64,000 bases of DNA. Source: Rehmannia glutinosa (taxonomy: Eukaryota; Streptophyta; Magnoliopsida; Lamiales; Orobanchaceae). The notes under the pieces were generated by a model. That model had not been told where the DNA came from and searched no databases. It saw only the letters and a program-made list of their open reading frames with translations. This document shows positions 35,080-45,124 of the stretch, in pieces (position 1 is the first letter of the stretch; each line of letters begins with the position of its first letter). Position numbers and translations under genes: made by a program. The stretch is from positions 186,001 through 250,000 of the forward strand of contig JABTTQ020001483.1 of NCBI GenBank assembly GCA_016081115.2, written 5' to 3'.

Positions 35080-35640
35080 TATTTGTTGTGTTCTTATTAT
35101 ATGCAAATTTTGTATTCTAAATAGGCAAATGATGATAATCCACTATGCAAGTTTTTCCCCTTTTCAAATTGAATGATCCTCTATGCAAGATTGTTCTAAT
35201 TTATACAGAAAAACAAACTTATATATGCAGTATTTGAATTCTAAATAGGCAAATAAGGATAACTCATATGTAATTTTTTTATCATCTCAAATTGAATATT
35301 TCAATATGCAAGATTTTTCTAATTATACAGACAAACAAACCTATAAATGCAATATTTGTTTTCTAAATAGGTACATAATGACAATCAACTACACATTTTT
35401 TTATAAATAGGCAAATGGAATAATCCACTACACAATTTTTGTTTAATTTATAGTATGTGACATGCACCGTCTAAATAGACACCTAATGATGATCCAATTT
35501 GTAATTTCTTCTTTTCTCACATTGCATAATGCAAATGAAAGATTTTTCTAATTATGCTGACAAACAAACGTATATATGCAATTTTTATATTCTAAATAGG
35601 CAACTAATCTCAATCAACTATGCAATTTTTTCTCTCTAAC
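35080..35640 (-). repeat. About 120-bp tandem repeat in transposase intron 1
   Basis: Four to five imperfect units with the shared order ATGCAATATTTG, TTCTAAATAGGCA, AATGATGATAATC, CTATGCAATTTTT and AAGATTTTTCTAATTATACAG. Units start near 35100, 35225, 35345, 35460 and 35575. The intron runs from 35852 down to about 34940 and contains no ORF. Confidence 0.55.
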
Positions 35641-36302
35641 TGAATGGTGACGTCGACATAATGTAATACATGCATTCAAAACATGTCAACTATTTATGCT
35701 GCATAGTTCACTTAAGTATGCATTATGTATATTGAACATGCAAATCAAAAATAATAATTATGCATCTTCATTCAATTGTTTATCGATGTAGAAATTTGTA
35801 TGTTCTTTAGTTCAATGGTTTTTCTAGAATTTTGCAGTATCGTAAGAAATACCTTGAATGCAGTCGTCAGTTGCGTTGAAATCACGATACTCTGCCATGG
35901 TAGATTTGTTTTTTTTCCAGTATATGATAACTCTTCTTCGATGGTATGATCTGTGGCGCTTTTCTGTTTTTTGTGAGTTTGATGCAATGGAAGAATTTGC
36001 AGAGTCGAATGGATTAGGTTGATTTTGATCGTTATGCAGAGTTTTAGTGTGAAGAAGGAGAGAGGAGGGTTGATCGCGTGATTGAGGGAACGTGGTCAAT
36101 AACAGATGACGTCCCTTATTCTTAGCAGTATAATGAAGGCGGTTATTTTTGGTATATTTTTGTATCCCTATTTTACCCCTGCACGTATATATTTTCATTC
36201 CAATTGCTGCAATTATTAGGTGGATCTTGGCCATGCAATTTTTTTGATGGTGTAGATCTGTCCCTGTGGTCTCACCTAATGCTATGATCTCACATGATCT
36301 CT

Positions 36303-36350
36303 ACACACACACACACACACACACAAATATATATATATATATATATATAA
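36303..36350 (+). repeat. CA/TA microsatellite
   Basis: About 12 CA units followed by about 11 TA units. The A2 copy at 42143-42204 is interrupted differently. Confidence 0.85.
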
Positions 36351-36689
36351 ATATAAGTATTGGTTCGGGTGGCAGACAATCCCCATTTTTGCCACCACCC
36401 CAATTTTGTGTCCATCCCTACTTGTATGCCACCATCCCCACTTTAAGCACTACTACATGTTTAAAGCTACTACTAATAATAACAATACCCTTAAATCCTA
36501 CTGTATACCTAGCTAAAGAGGTAGAACATATTTTTTTCATCCTGTGCAATTCCCCTCATCACAGTAACCCTTCTTTTTCTCTGCAATTTTTGTATTAAAA
36601 AAAGGTTGGGCCGATGGGTTTTTCGGCGAACTCACTGTTCACCGTCGTCGGCCGAACAAGAAGGAAGAGATGGAAGAGGATAATGAAAT

Positions 36690-36960
36690 ATGTTGTGTGT
36701 GTGTGTGTGTGTGTGTTTCATCCTGTGTTAGTGTATGTGTCTTGTGTGTGCTATACTGTAATGTGTGTGTGTAGATATGGGTGTGTGAGTGTGTGCGTGG
36801 TTTGTTTTTGTGTGTGTGTGTGTATGTGTGTGTATACCAGATGTGTGTGTTAGTGTGTGTGTGTGTATTAATGTGTGTATGAGTGTGTGTTTGTGGTGTT
36901 CATGTGTGTGTGTGTGTGTGACGTGTATTTGTGTGTATGTTTAGACGTGTGTGTGTGTTT
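36690..36960 (+). repeat. TG-rich low-complexity tract
   Basis: About 270 bp dominated by TG repeats, shorter in A2 (50176-50425). Open frames across it (Val/Cys-rich) are a by-product of the repeat. Long alternating purine/pyrimidine DNA can adopt Z-form; that is general knowledge, not shown here. Confidence 0.8.
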
Positions 36961-37486
36961 GTTAAGTGTTTAAAATTTAAGAAAATGTACAGAGGTGAAA
37001 TGGGGGTTGGGCCAAGGACTTCCTTTTGGAAATTGGATAGAAGATGAGATTATATTGCAATTTGAAAATTTTCATATTAGTCCACTATGTTTTCAATTAA
37101 GTCGTATTCTCAAATCAATGTAATATTTTTTATTTAGTCCCAAACAAGTTTCAATTCAGTCCAGATTTTTATTTAAAATTTTCAGATTTTCAAATTAACC
37201 CCTATAACTTATTTAAACTTTTTGGATTTTTCAACTTGACGCTACAAGTTTTCAATTTAGTCTAAAAACTAAAATTTACTTTTAACTTGTTTCAATTAGA
37301 CCTCCAAACTTATATTTTTAGTCAATTATTACATACGAAAAAGCCTTAGGCTATTTTATAAATATAATCATTTCAAATAGAAGTTACTACTTATTCTTTA
37401 GCCCCAATTCATGTTAAATTTATATTGTAGGTGACAAAGAACCGTACAATTAGGACTTCTACATTCGAGCAACTTGTGCATCTATT

Positions 37487-40362
37487 GAATAGTGATTGGA
37501 TTTGCTTTCCCATCTGGCATGTATCACATATGCTTTCTTTCTTGTACACTGAGTCTGGCAATCCTTCCACAAGATGACTCCTTGCAAGCTTGTTGATTGT
37601 CTTGAAATTCAAGTGACTCAGCTTCTTATGCCACAGCCAGCTGGATTCGGCTGTGCTCCTTGCTAGTAGACATGTGCTTGGTGTAGCAGTAGACCAATTT
37701 ACTACATACATATTGTTTTGCCCTGTACCTTGCAGCACAATTTCATTTTATTCAGCATTTTTGATCTGGCATATTCCCATGTTGAATCCTACATTGTAGC
37801 CTTTGTCATAGAGTTGGCTGATGCTTAACACTTTGAAGTTGAGGCCTTCAACATAAGCAACATCTGTGATCTCCAGTCCATTCTTCTTGATGGATCATGT
37901 GCCTTTGATCTGCCTTGGAGCTTCATTTCCTCCAAATATAACTTTAGCACCTTTGATCTTCTTGAATCTTGACAGATTTCTTTTATTTCCTATCATATGT
38001 CTAGAACAGCCACTATCCATGTACCAGGTTCCTTGACACTCAGTTGTTCCTTGAACCTGCAATCAAGGAAATCAGTTTTTAGGTACCCATACTTGCCTGG
38101 GTCCTGGGGGGTTAGTGCTATAAGATGCTCCAACTAACCTATAGCCAGATGATCTGACTCTAAGAGGTTGCCAGCTATCAGTGCCATAATCATAATGCAC
38201 ATTAGCAAATTTCATGGGGATTTTAAGATCATACATCTGTCTCTTTTGTTTGTATGCCTGTGTGTTTGTTTTAGCAATTTCTTTCTTGGGATAGTTGTGA
38301 AAATTTTGAGTGTAGTGCTTGGGTGCATAAGTGTGCTGATAATAGCTCTTTTGCCTTGGGAATGACCTTTGCTGAGGTTGAGGTCTTTGCCATTTTGGCT
38401 TGTATCCCATAGGTCTTTGCTGATATTTCACATTGTTCCAATCAGCTTGGTTTGGATAGTTTCTACCATTCCTATCATATTTATTTCTTTGATGAAATTT
38501 CTGGGGCTTTTTGTAGCTCTGTTTGGCTCTTACAGAGTATTTTTTCTGTTACGAGTCTGTTGATGGACCTGTCTGGATTTATTCTCAGCTGTCCTTTTAG
38601 CATACTCTACTGGCTTCTTTCCCTTTCCTTTGTAACCAAGGCTAGTATGATTGTGCTTATGCTTTGGTGTGAATGTGGGTGCAACATTTGGTGTTTTGGG
38701 TTTTTGGAATCCTTCATTGCTTGAAGATCCCTTTTCCAAAATCAATCTTGGAGTTTGACTATGCACAAAGGAATTAAATCCTATGTCTGTCTTTTCTCCA
38801 CATTCTTTTTGACTCATAATAAGTTCATCCAATGATTTGAATGCTTTTGTAAATGAGGCAATCACATTTTCGAGATCTTTTCCCCTCTTTGCTGTAGCAG
38901 CTAACTCTGCTATAATCATGGAATTTTCAGCCTTCAACTTAGTGTTCTCATCAGCTATGTGAGTCAGAGTACTCAGCACTTTTTTCAGTTGTGAGTTTTA
39001 GGTTTTAAGTTGGCTGTTTTCCTCATTTAAAAGTATGTGAGAGGTTTTAATGTGCTCAAAATCTTTCATCATTTTACCTAATGAATCATAAAGATCTGTG
39101 GGGGATGAGGTGTGTGTATCACAATCACTATCACCTGAATCAGAATGAGATGAGTTAGAGTGTACCTCATCTTCTTGATCTTGTTCTTTGGCCATGAAGC
39201 AGATCAAAGCCTCTTCCTCTGTGTCACTTGAGTAGTCAGCTTCACTACTATCTGAGTCTGCTGCTTCTTTGCACTTGGTTGGCTCAGCAGTCTCAGAAGC
39301 CAACATGGCTTTCTTCTTTTCTTGTCTTCTTTCTCTGAAGACTCTTCTTTCTTTCTCATTTCTGTATTTGTTGACTGGTGGATAGGAACAGTCAATAGCA
39401 AACTGTCCTGGTCGTCTGCAGTTCCAACACACGTTTTCAACTCTTTGATTAGCTCTGTCGGTCCTCTGATAGTCAGCTCTCTGACGCTCAGCTCTCTTGG
39501 GCGGCCTGTCCTCCCTTGCTTTGGTGGGTGCTGAATGTCTTCTGGAGGTTTCACCCTTGTTTCTCTTATAGTTCTTGTTAAAGAACTTGTCGAGTCTTTT
39601 GACCATAAGGGCAATCTCGTATTGGTCAATGATCTCCTTTGGCTCAGCTTTCTTCCCTTCACTGGCCAATAATGCAGTTGTCTCTGGTACAACTGTTTCC
39701 TCTTGCTCTTTCCTTCTCAGCTCAAACTCATAAGCTTTGAGGTCTGAGAATAGCTCATGATTAGATGTTCCTAAGAGGTCCATTGAATGTCTCATGGCCA
39801 TGTCCTTCATTTCTCATTCAGCTGGGAGGCCTCTTAATATCTTCATGCACATCTCCTTTTGAGTGTATTCTTTCCCAAGAGCTAAAAGCTCATTTGTTAT
39901 CTCTATAAATCTGGCAAGCATTTTAAAAATTTCAAATTTTTTAACAACAACAGTTAATTTATTCTCTTTAATCTGTTCTGATCCTTCACAAATCAGGGTT
40001 AATTTTCTCCAGATTTATTTGGCAGATTTGCACGATTTGACTTTGTTGAACATCACCTTGTCCAACGTCTTGTAGAGTATATCCTTGGCCACATTGTCCA
40101 GGTTATATCTCTTCCGATCTTCATTTGTCCATTTAGTGCGTGGTTTTTCAACCATGACTGGTCTAGCTTCAGCAACTTCTTCTTCTCCAGCTGCAGATGC
40201 TCTTCGTACAGCCGTATTGACTTTGAGTATTTGCAATGGCCCATCCTCTATCACAAGCCACATCTCATCATGTAAGGCAGATAGATGATCCTGCATGCGA
40301 ATTTTCCAGTCATCAAACTATTCCTTAGTAAACATTGGAGCACGAGTTAGATTTGCTTCCAT
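37487..40362 (-). pseudogene. B2 gag, protease and pre-integrase region
   Basis: Gag starts at 40362 (MEANLTRAPMFTKE, then a TAG stop, FDDWKIRMQDHLSALHD). It continues through LGTSNHELFSDLKAYEFELR to the knuckle CWNCRRPGQFAIDC (about 39400-39440), an acidic Ser/Asp stretch, a coiled coil (38979-38530, THIADENTKLKAENSMIIAE) and a Tyr/Gln/Lys-rich part. Near 38020-37990 is a protease motif YMDSGCSRHMIG, followed by LNFKVLSISQLYDKGYN and the HHCC region WLWHKKLSHLNFKTINKLA and CDTCQMGK. Several frame breaks. This copy preserves the gag C-terminus and protease that B1 has lost. Confidence 0.8.
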
Positions 40363-40491
40363 GATAATAACTTTGCTTAAAGGATGAAAGACTTTGAAAA
40401 ATACAAGTGTTAAAACCTTGAAAGAAAAGATTGAAATATAGTTCAGTAACCAGTGCGCAGGGATCAATGAACCAACCGCTCTGATACCACT

Positions 40492-41646
40492 TGTACGTCC
40501 CAAGAGGTGTGGTGTAAGGTTTAGAAGAGGAAGGGGGTTGAATAAACCTTACCAAATTTTCGATTTTAGTCTTTTTTAGATTTTTCAACTGAGTTGACTC
40601 AAATCAGCTGTGTCCTTGGGGGACAACTAAGTTGGCTATATTCAACTAAGTTACCCACTCAACAGGCTCGATAGAGCCGTTGATAGTAGAACTCGACTGC
40701 TTATGCTAATACTTAACTTTAGTTGATTTGGTTTTTAACAGCGGAAGACTTAACACCCTTTTGATAGATTTAAGCTTGTTTCAACACTTGTTTTAGCACT
40801 CATATTAATCAATTGGAAAGCAGATTTAACTAACAGGTGATATAAAAGTACATGCAAGAATGTAAGTGCTGAAAGTAAATTGACACAAGTAATTTTTATA
40901 GTGGTTCGAGGATGGGGTAATTCCTCTACTCCACTCTTCTCCAACTCTTGGAGAAATCCACTAGGTAACGGATCGAGTTACAAAGTAGTATACAACCCAG
41001 AGATAGCCTTGATCACACAGCTGGCTTCTCCTGCGACTCATCTTCTTCACAAGACAGCTGCCTTGCTACTTTAGCTCACTTTCAAGTACTTGGATTTGTT
41101 CACACAACCCTCCAACAAACTTGACTCTTCTAGTTCAACCTTGAATCTTCTACAACTCCTTCAACTTGGAGAGTAGACCCCTTTTTGATCTTCAAATGTT
41201 TCTTCTTCAACTGGTTGAAGTTATCTTTCCTTCACAGTGTGTGTTGGATCGAGTTTATTCGAGTTTTAGGCTTGAGGAATTTCTTGGTAAGCATTGAGAA
41301 TATTTGCAGATTTATGCTTGCTCAATGAATGCTTGTTCATGCTAGGTTCAGGTAACCTTTTCTCAAATGCTTCCTCAGCCTTTTATAGTGCACATTTGAA
41401 ATTTGCCCGTTGAAGAGATAGGCTATTTCAAATGACAATTCTTGTTCGTTGGCTTGTGTTTTCTTGGTGTGTAGCTTTTGTGATGTTGACCCTTCCTCGT
41501 ATTAAATGACTTCGTAGCTTTACAGGGCCTGACACAAGCTTCAGTATTTCCCATTGGCTTATTCCTTTTGTATGTTTCTAGGCCAAACACTTTAAGACCT
41601 GGCATCTTGGACGTATTACTATATCAAGTAATATTCTTGAATGGTT
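40492..41646 (-). repeat. Partial 5' LTR of B2
   Basis: Starts TGTACGTCCC next to the PBS and follows the B1 LTR to about 9050, where it is cut and joins segment A2. TATA complement at 41390-41398. Confidence 0.8.
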
Positions 41647-42165
41647 TTTAGTTCAATGGTTTTTCCAGAATTTTGCAGTATCATAAGAAATACCTTGAAT
41701 GCAGTCATCAGTTGCGTTGAAACCCGATACTCTGCCATGGTAGATTTGTTTTTGTTTCCAGTATATGATAACTCTTCTTCAATTGTATGATCTGTGGCAC
41801 TTTTCTATTTTTTACGAGTTTGATGCAATGGAAGAATTTGCAGAGTCGAATGGATTAGGTTGATTTTGATTGTTATGCAGAGTTTTGATGTGAAGAAGGA
41901 GAGAGGAGGGTTGATCGTGTGATTGAAGGAACATGGTCAATAACAGATGACGTCCCTTATTCTTAGCAGTATAATGAAGGCTGTTATTTTTGGTATATTT
42001 TTGTATCCCTATTTTACCCCTGACGTATATAATTTCATTCCAATTGCTGCAATTATTACGTGGATCTTGGCCATGCAATTTTTTGATGGTGTAGATTTGT
42101 CCATGTGGTCTCACGTAATGCTATGGTCTCACATGATCTCTACACACACACAAAGACACACGCAT

Positions 42166-42204
<39 letters not shown>

Positions 42205-42416
42205 AGTATTAGTTGGGGTGGCAGACAATCCCCATTTTTGCCACCACCCCATTTTTGTGCCCATCCCTACTTTTATGCCACCATCCTCACTTAAGCACTA
42301 CTATATGTTTAAAGCTACTACTAATAATAACAATACCCTTAAATCCTACTGTATACCTAGCTAAAGAAGTAGAACACATTTTTTTCATCCTGTGCAATTC
42401 CCCTCATCACAGTAAG
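41647..42416 (-). repeat. Duplicated segment A2, left part
   Basis: Copy of 35806 to about 36560: MULE transposase exon 1 (the ATG complement lies near 41740), upstream region, CA/TA microsatellite. The last five bases GTAAG (42412-42416) are the left TSD of element E. Confidence 0.8.
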
Positions 42417-43152
42417 TGTTTGATACATGTTTCTATCTTAATTTTGATGATTTTATTTTATCACCAAAACAATATTTTTAAAGGTTGTCCAAATACTCCT
42501 AAATGATTTAAAATGGTTTTAATATTTTCCGGAGTATTTCCTCAAGTTTATTTTTGATAATAATGGACAACACTTTTAATGATTTTATATCAATGGGTTT
42601 TTACTCTTATAACTGGTTCCTAAATGTTGTCTAAATACTCTCGATCGGTTTAAAATGTTTTTACTGAATTCTCGGAGTATTTCTTGAGTTTTATTTTTGA
42701 CAAAAATTGGACAACATTTCTGTCTCGTGGTCGACCGGTCGCCCTATAGGGCAACCCGTACCTGAAGATGTTTTTAGAAAAGAGAAAATGAGACGGAGGT
42801 AAAAAAACAGTCGGTCCGGTCTCCCGGTGGTCGACGGTACACTGCATGTTTCATTTTGAAACAGAACAAAACCTCTTCGTTTTTTGAATTAGGGGACCGG
42901 TTGAGACAGGGTCGATCGGTCGAAGCCTATATCGACCGGTCGCCTGTTGAAATTTTCAAAGTGTTCTTATTTCTCTTATTTCGTGCGACCGGTCGCCTGT
43001 GTATTGACAAAAAAAATATGACCGTTTTGACAATGAGACACATTTCCTTAAATTGTGGGATTGATTTCTAACAACTATATTCTTGATTTTAATTGTATTT
43101 TTCTGTAGATTTTCAATCCCCAAGAGGAGCCTATGCTTGATCAATCATCTCC

Positions 43153-43161
43153 TATAAATAG
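43153..43161 (+). promoter_or_regulatory. TATA box of the E LTR
   Basis: TATAAATAG, conserved in the 3' LTR (49327-49335) and, in reverse, in C and D (21041-21050, 21911-21920, 30679-30688). It is mutated in the C 3' LTR. Confidence 0.7.
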
Positions 43162-43398
43162 AGGAAGTTTTGGAGCAACCAATACAACAATTGAGATACA
43201 ACACAACAAGATACACTTCAAGCAAATACTTGGTCTTTCATTGTTATTATTCTTGTTGTAAATTTGCCTAGCTTATCACTTTCACATCCTTGAGGTCTAG
43301 GCTATTCTTGATTACACCTTGCACTCAAATTGTATTATTCATTATTGAGTTGTAATCTTAATTTTTGGTTATCATTCAAACACAAGATATCCTTGTGA

Positions 43399-43614
43399 GT
43401 GTTCTTGTGGTAAGAACACACTTGGATGATCTAGGTGATAGGTGAAGAAGATTGTGGTGATCTTCTTATTGAGGTGTTGAAGAATTTGGTATTCTTCAAG
43501 GTTGAAGATTGTGGTAATCTTCACAAGGTGCCGTTGAAGGAAGATTGTGGTAATCTTCAAAGAGAGATTGTGGTAATCTCAAAGGTGTTGTTGAAGAAGA
43601 GTGTGGTGCTCTTC
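43399..43614 (+). ncRNA. Array of seven hairpins in the inferred R region
   Basis: Seven consecutive inverted repeats, each with a five-base loop: 43399-43419, 43445-43467, 43477-43499, 43503-43523, 43540-43558, 43564-43580 and 43596-43614. Loops are GTGGT (TTGGT in the third). Stems of 6-9 bp differ in sequence yet pair throughout: GTGTTCTT/AAGAACAC, AAGAAGATT/GATCTTCTT (one U-G pair), TTGAAGAAT/ATTCTTCAA, TGAAGATT/AATCTTCA, GAAGATT/AATCTTC, GAGATT/AATCTC, GAAGAGT/GCTCTTC (one U-G pair). They lie between the TATA box and AATAAA, so should be present at both ends of the genomic RNA. C and D have shorter versions. No known RNA family is recognised; the role is unknown. Confidence 0.6.
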
Positions 43615-43876
43615 AAAGGTGTTGTAAGTTGAATTTGTATTAATTTTGGTAATTAATAAAATTCTTTTTCCTTTTGAAATCCATCCCGGATATACTTGGG
43701 TGGTAGAGGATTAGGCCCTAGGTGGGTTGAACCTCTTTAAATCGACGTGTGTTGTTTAAATTCCGCACCTTTATTATTTTGTTTGAGCATTCGATTATAA
43801 AAAGAGGGCGAAATCGAAAAGATGAAGATAATCTATTCACCCCCCCTCTAGATTATCGTAGCCGCTTGGACTTACA

Positions 43877-43946
43877 GTAAGCCTTTGATTTCTCTGCAAT
43901 TTTCGTATTAAAAAAGGTGGGGCCGATGGGTTTTCCCGCGAACTCA
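43877..43946 (+). repeat. 70-bp copy of the target flank just inside the 5' LTR
   Basis: GTAAGCCTTTG through GCGAACTCA is nearly identical to 50050-50119, the host sequence right of the 3' LTR, and matches the empty site A1 at about 36558-36640. It occupies the place where the PBS should be. Element sequence resumes at 43947 within gag. Confidence 0.85.
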
Positions 43947-45124
43947 ATATTTTGTATTGTTCATTTACTAATTTAGAATATGAACATATTGTAGGAATAA
44001 AGTCGGCACATGAAGTATGGCAAAAATTAGAAGCCATCTATGGAGTATTTGCAAATGAAAGGAGTCAAACAAAAGCATCTACTTCTCAAGGTCATACAAG
44101 CTCAAATCTAAGGAACAAGCCTCCTACAACTTCCAACTATGAAGAAGTTGAATATTGTTTAATGGGCATCAAAGAAGAAAATGAGGTTTGTCTTAAACCC
44201 TCTACTTCCTATGATATTCAAAATGATTATAGTGATTTAAAAAATGATTATGATGAACTTCAAAATGAATTCCAAAGCTTACTTGTTAAATACAAAAATT
44301 TGAAAAAGGAATTCAATATTTTGAAAAATGATAAGGATAGTTTACTTACTTCCTGTGAATCACTATCATGTGCTCACACCACCACACTTGACAAGGTTAG
44401 AAACCTTGAAAAAGAAAATAGTACTCTTGTTGAGAATATTGATTGCATGAAAAATGATTTATCTAAATCCAACTTGAGTACCGATAAAATGACCAAGATT
44501 GTTGATTGTTCGATACTAGAACTTGATCATAAGACTAAGGGTGTCAATCACATGAAAAAGAATCAAGTCTCTAAGCATGTTGGTCATTATGCTCCTAGAA
44601 TTATTACATGTTTCTATTGCGGTAAAAAAGGACATACGGCTAATTTTTGTCGAGCTAGAAATAGCTCTAATTATTGTTGGAGACCTAAAAGTCTCAAGAC
44701 TAATCCCAAAGGACCCAAACACATGAGGGTACCACAAAATAATGTGTTATTACGTACCCGGCGAAATAATGATCAAAGAAAATTCATACCGCCAAGAAGA
44801 CATCAAATGACCATTTCATTTGATCAAAGAAGGAGAAACTATTTTCAACAAAGCCAATTTCCAAGAAGAAGATATAATCAAAAATGGGAAGAACACAATC
44901 CTTGGAAATGGCAAAGACATCATCAACAAGATGATTTTCAAAGAAGAAGAGACTCTCAACAAAGGGAAAGCAACAAACCTTGGAATGGAGTGATCAAAGA
45001 AGTCATCATCAACAAAGTGACTTCTCAAAGGAAAGATATCATCAAAAATGGGAACGACACAACCCATGGAAACGACGTAATTGGTAAACCGTATCTCCCC
45101 ATTTATATATGCATTTTATCTTAA
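43947..45124 (+). pseudogene. Element E gag remnant
   Basis: About 390 codons without a proper start, because the 5' part of gag is gone. It begins YCSFTNLEYEHIVGIKSAHE and VWQKLEAIYG (the capsid block seen in C and D). It then jumps to a Ser/Asn-rich stretch, missing the first zinc knuckle; a coiled coil (YDELQNEFQSLLVKYKNLKK); knuckle 2, CFYCGKKGHTANFC; and a long Arg/Gln-rich basic tail (QRRRNYFQQSQFPRRRYNQK). It ends with a TAA at about 45124. RNA binding through knuckle and tail is plausible; particle assembly is not, given the missing capsid N-terminus. Confidence 0.8.

Larger units (their letters stand above)
32273..35898 (-). pseudogene. FAR1/MULE-type transposase gene
   Basis: An intron-containing minus-strand gene. 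Exon 1 begins at the ATG complementary to 35896-35898 (MAEYRDFNATDDCIQG) with a donor AAG/GTATTT at 35852. The FAR1 DNA-binding domain is at about 34845-34680 (ETGIQFYKDYGASSGFDNRR, FKNDVIHMQYVVCNRECF). The DDE transposase core reads DVDDDEQLTRLFWADQTSIR and GDVISFDATYSTNR (about 34265-34130), an intron to about 33680, MVFAPFTRVDNH, VTDQDPTMK and TTSRSESANS (about 33190-33215), so all three acidic residues are present. A SWIM zinc finger (VNCSCKMFEQMGLICCHIL) and a C-terminal CCHC-like knuckle (CRTCGEIGTHNSRTC) follow. In-frame stops after IPDFEK and SESANS, and a frame break inside the FAR1 domain, make it a pseudogene. Confidence 0.85.
10415..36300. mobile_element. MULE carrying ULP1-like peptidase and FAR1-type transposase, split by nested retrotransposons
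   Basis: Removing copia C (13948-31701) joins two flanks of one DNA transposon. The left part (to 13947) holds a plus-strand ULP1-like gene and the right part (from 31702) a minus-strand FAR1/MULE transposase, arranged tail to tail. Both sides share AT-rich repeats with the recurring motif GCATATTTAG, and the C insertion site lies inside a 185-bp tandem repeat present on both sides, which supports a single original unit. The left end is lost where the old B LTR begins; I could not define terminal inverted repeats, and the right boundary near 36300 is a guess. Both genes are disrupted. MULEs carrying ULP1-like genes are known in plants (CUMULE, Kaonashi). Confidence 0.6.
35806..37486 (-). repeat. 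Duplicated segment A1 (5' end of the MULE and flank)
   Basis: 1681 bp containing transposase exon 1, its upstream region, a CA/TA microsatellite and a long TG-rich tract. It matches A2 (41647-42416 and 50050-50946) collinearly, apart from the insertion of element E in A2. Its left edge is inside transposase intron 1 and its right edge abuts the truncated pol of copia B2. A1 serves as the empty-site reference for the insertion of E. Confidence 0.8.
37487..41646 (-). mobile_element. Copia fragment B2 (same family as B1), truncated at both ends
   Basis: Minus-strand fragment. Partial 5' LTR 40492-41646, full-match PBS (TGGTATCAGAGC on the minus strand, 40478-40489), gag, protease and the start of integrase, ending at 37487 just after the zinc motif CDTCQMGKQIQS. 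No TSD and no second LTR; both cut edges join the two copies of segment A, so it is a filler or duplicated block rather than a clean insertion. Confidence 0.85.
42417..43876 (+). repeat. 5' LTR of element E
   Basis: TGTTTGATAC to GGACTTACA. Contains TCGACCGGTCG motifs (42731, 42911 with one change, 42932, 42985), a TATA box (43153-43161), the hairpin array (43399-43614) and AATAAA (43655-43660). These place U3 at about 42417-43185 and R at about 43185-43680. Several C-run and G-run single-base deletions distinguish it from the 3' LTR. Confidence 0.88.

Noticed and set aside
36614..36853. Open frames rich in Val and Cys across the TG tract (also 50155-50400)
   Set aside because: They are translations of TG/GTG repeats. 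Length and sequence vary between the two copies and there is no coding signal.
35806..42416. A1 and A2 as the LTRs of an element containing B2
   Set aside because: The repeats contain a MULE transposase exon and microsatellites, lack TG...CA ends, PBS and polypurine tract, and B2 is itself a copia fragment with its own LTR and PBS.
43399..43614. CRISPR-like array
   Set aside because: Regularly spaced hairpins in a plant LTR, with no identical repeats separated by unique spacers and no cas genes; eukaryotic context.
42417..43876. 5' LTR of E as an independent solo LTR next to a second truncated element
   Set aside because: Not fully excluded, but the outer TSDs (42412-42416 and 50050-50054) match and the two LTRs are close in sequence, so a single rearranged insertion is simpler.
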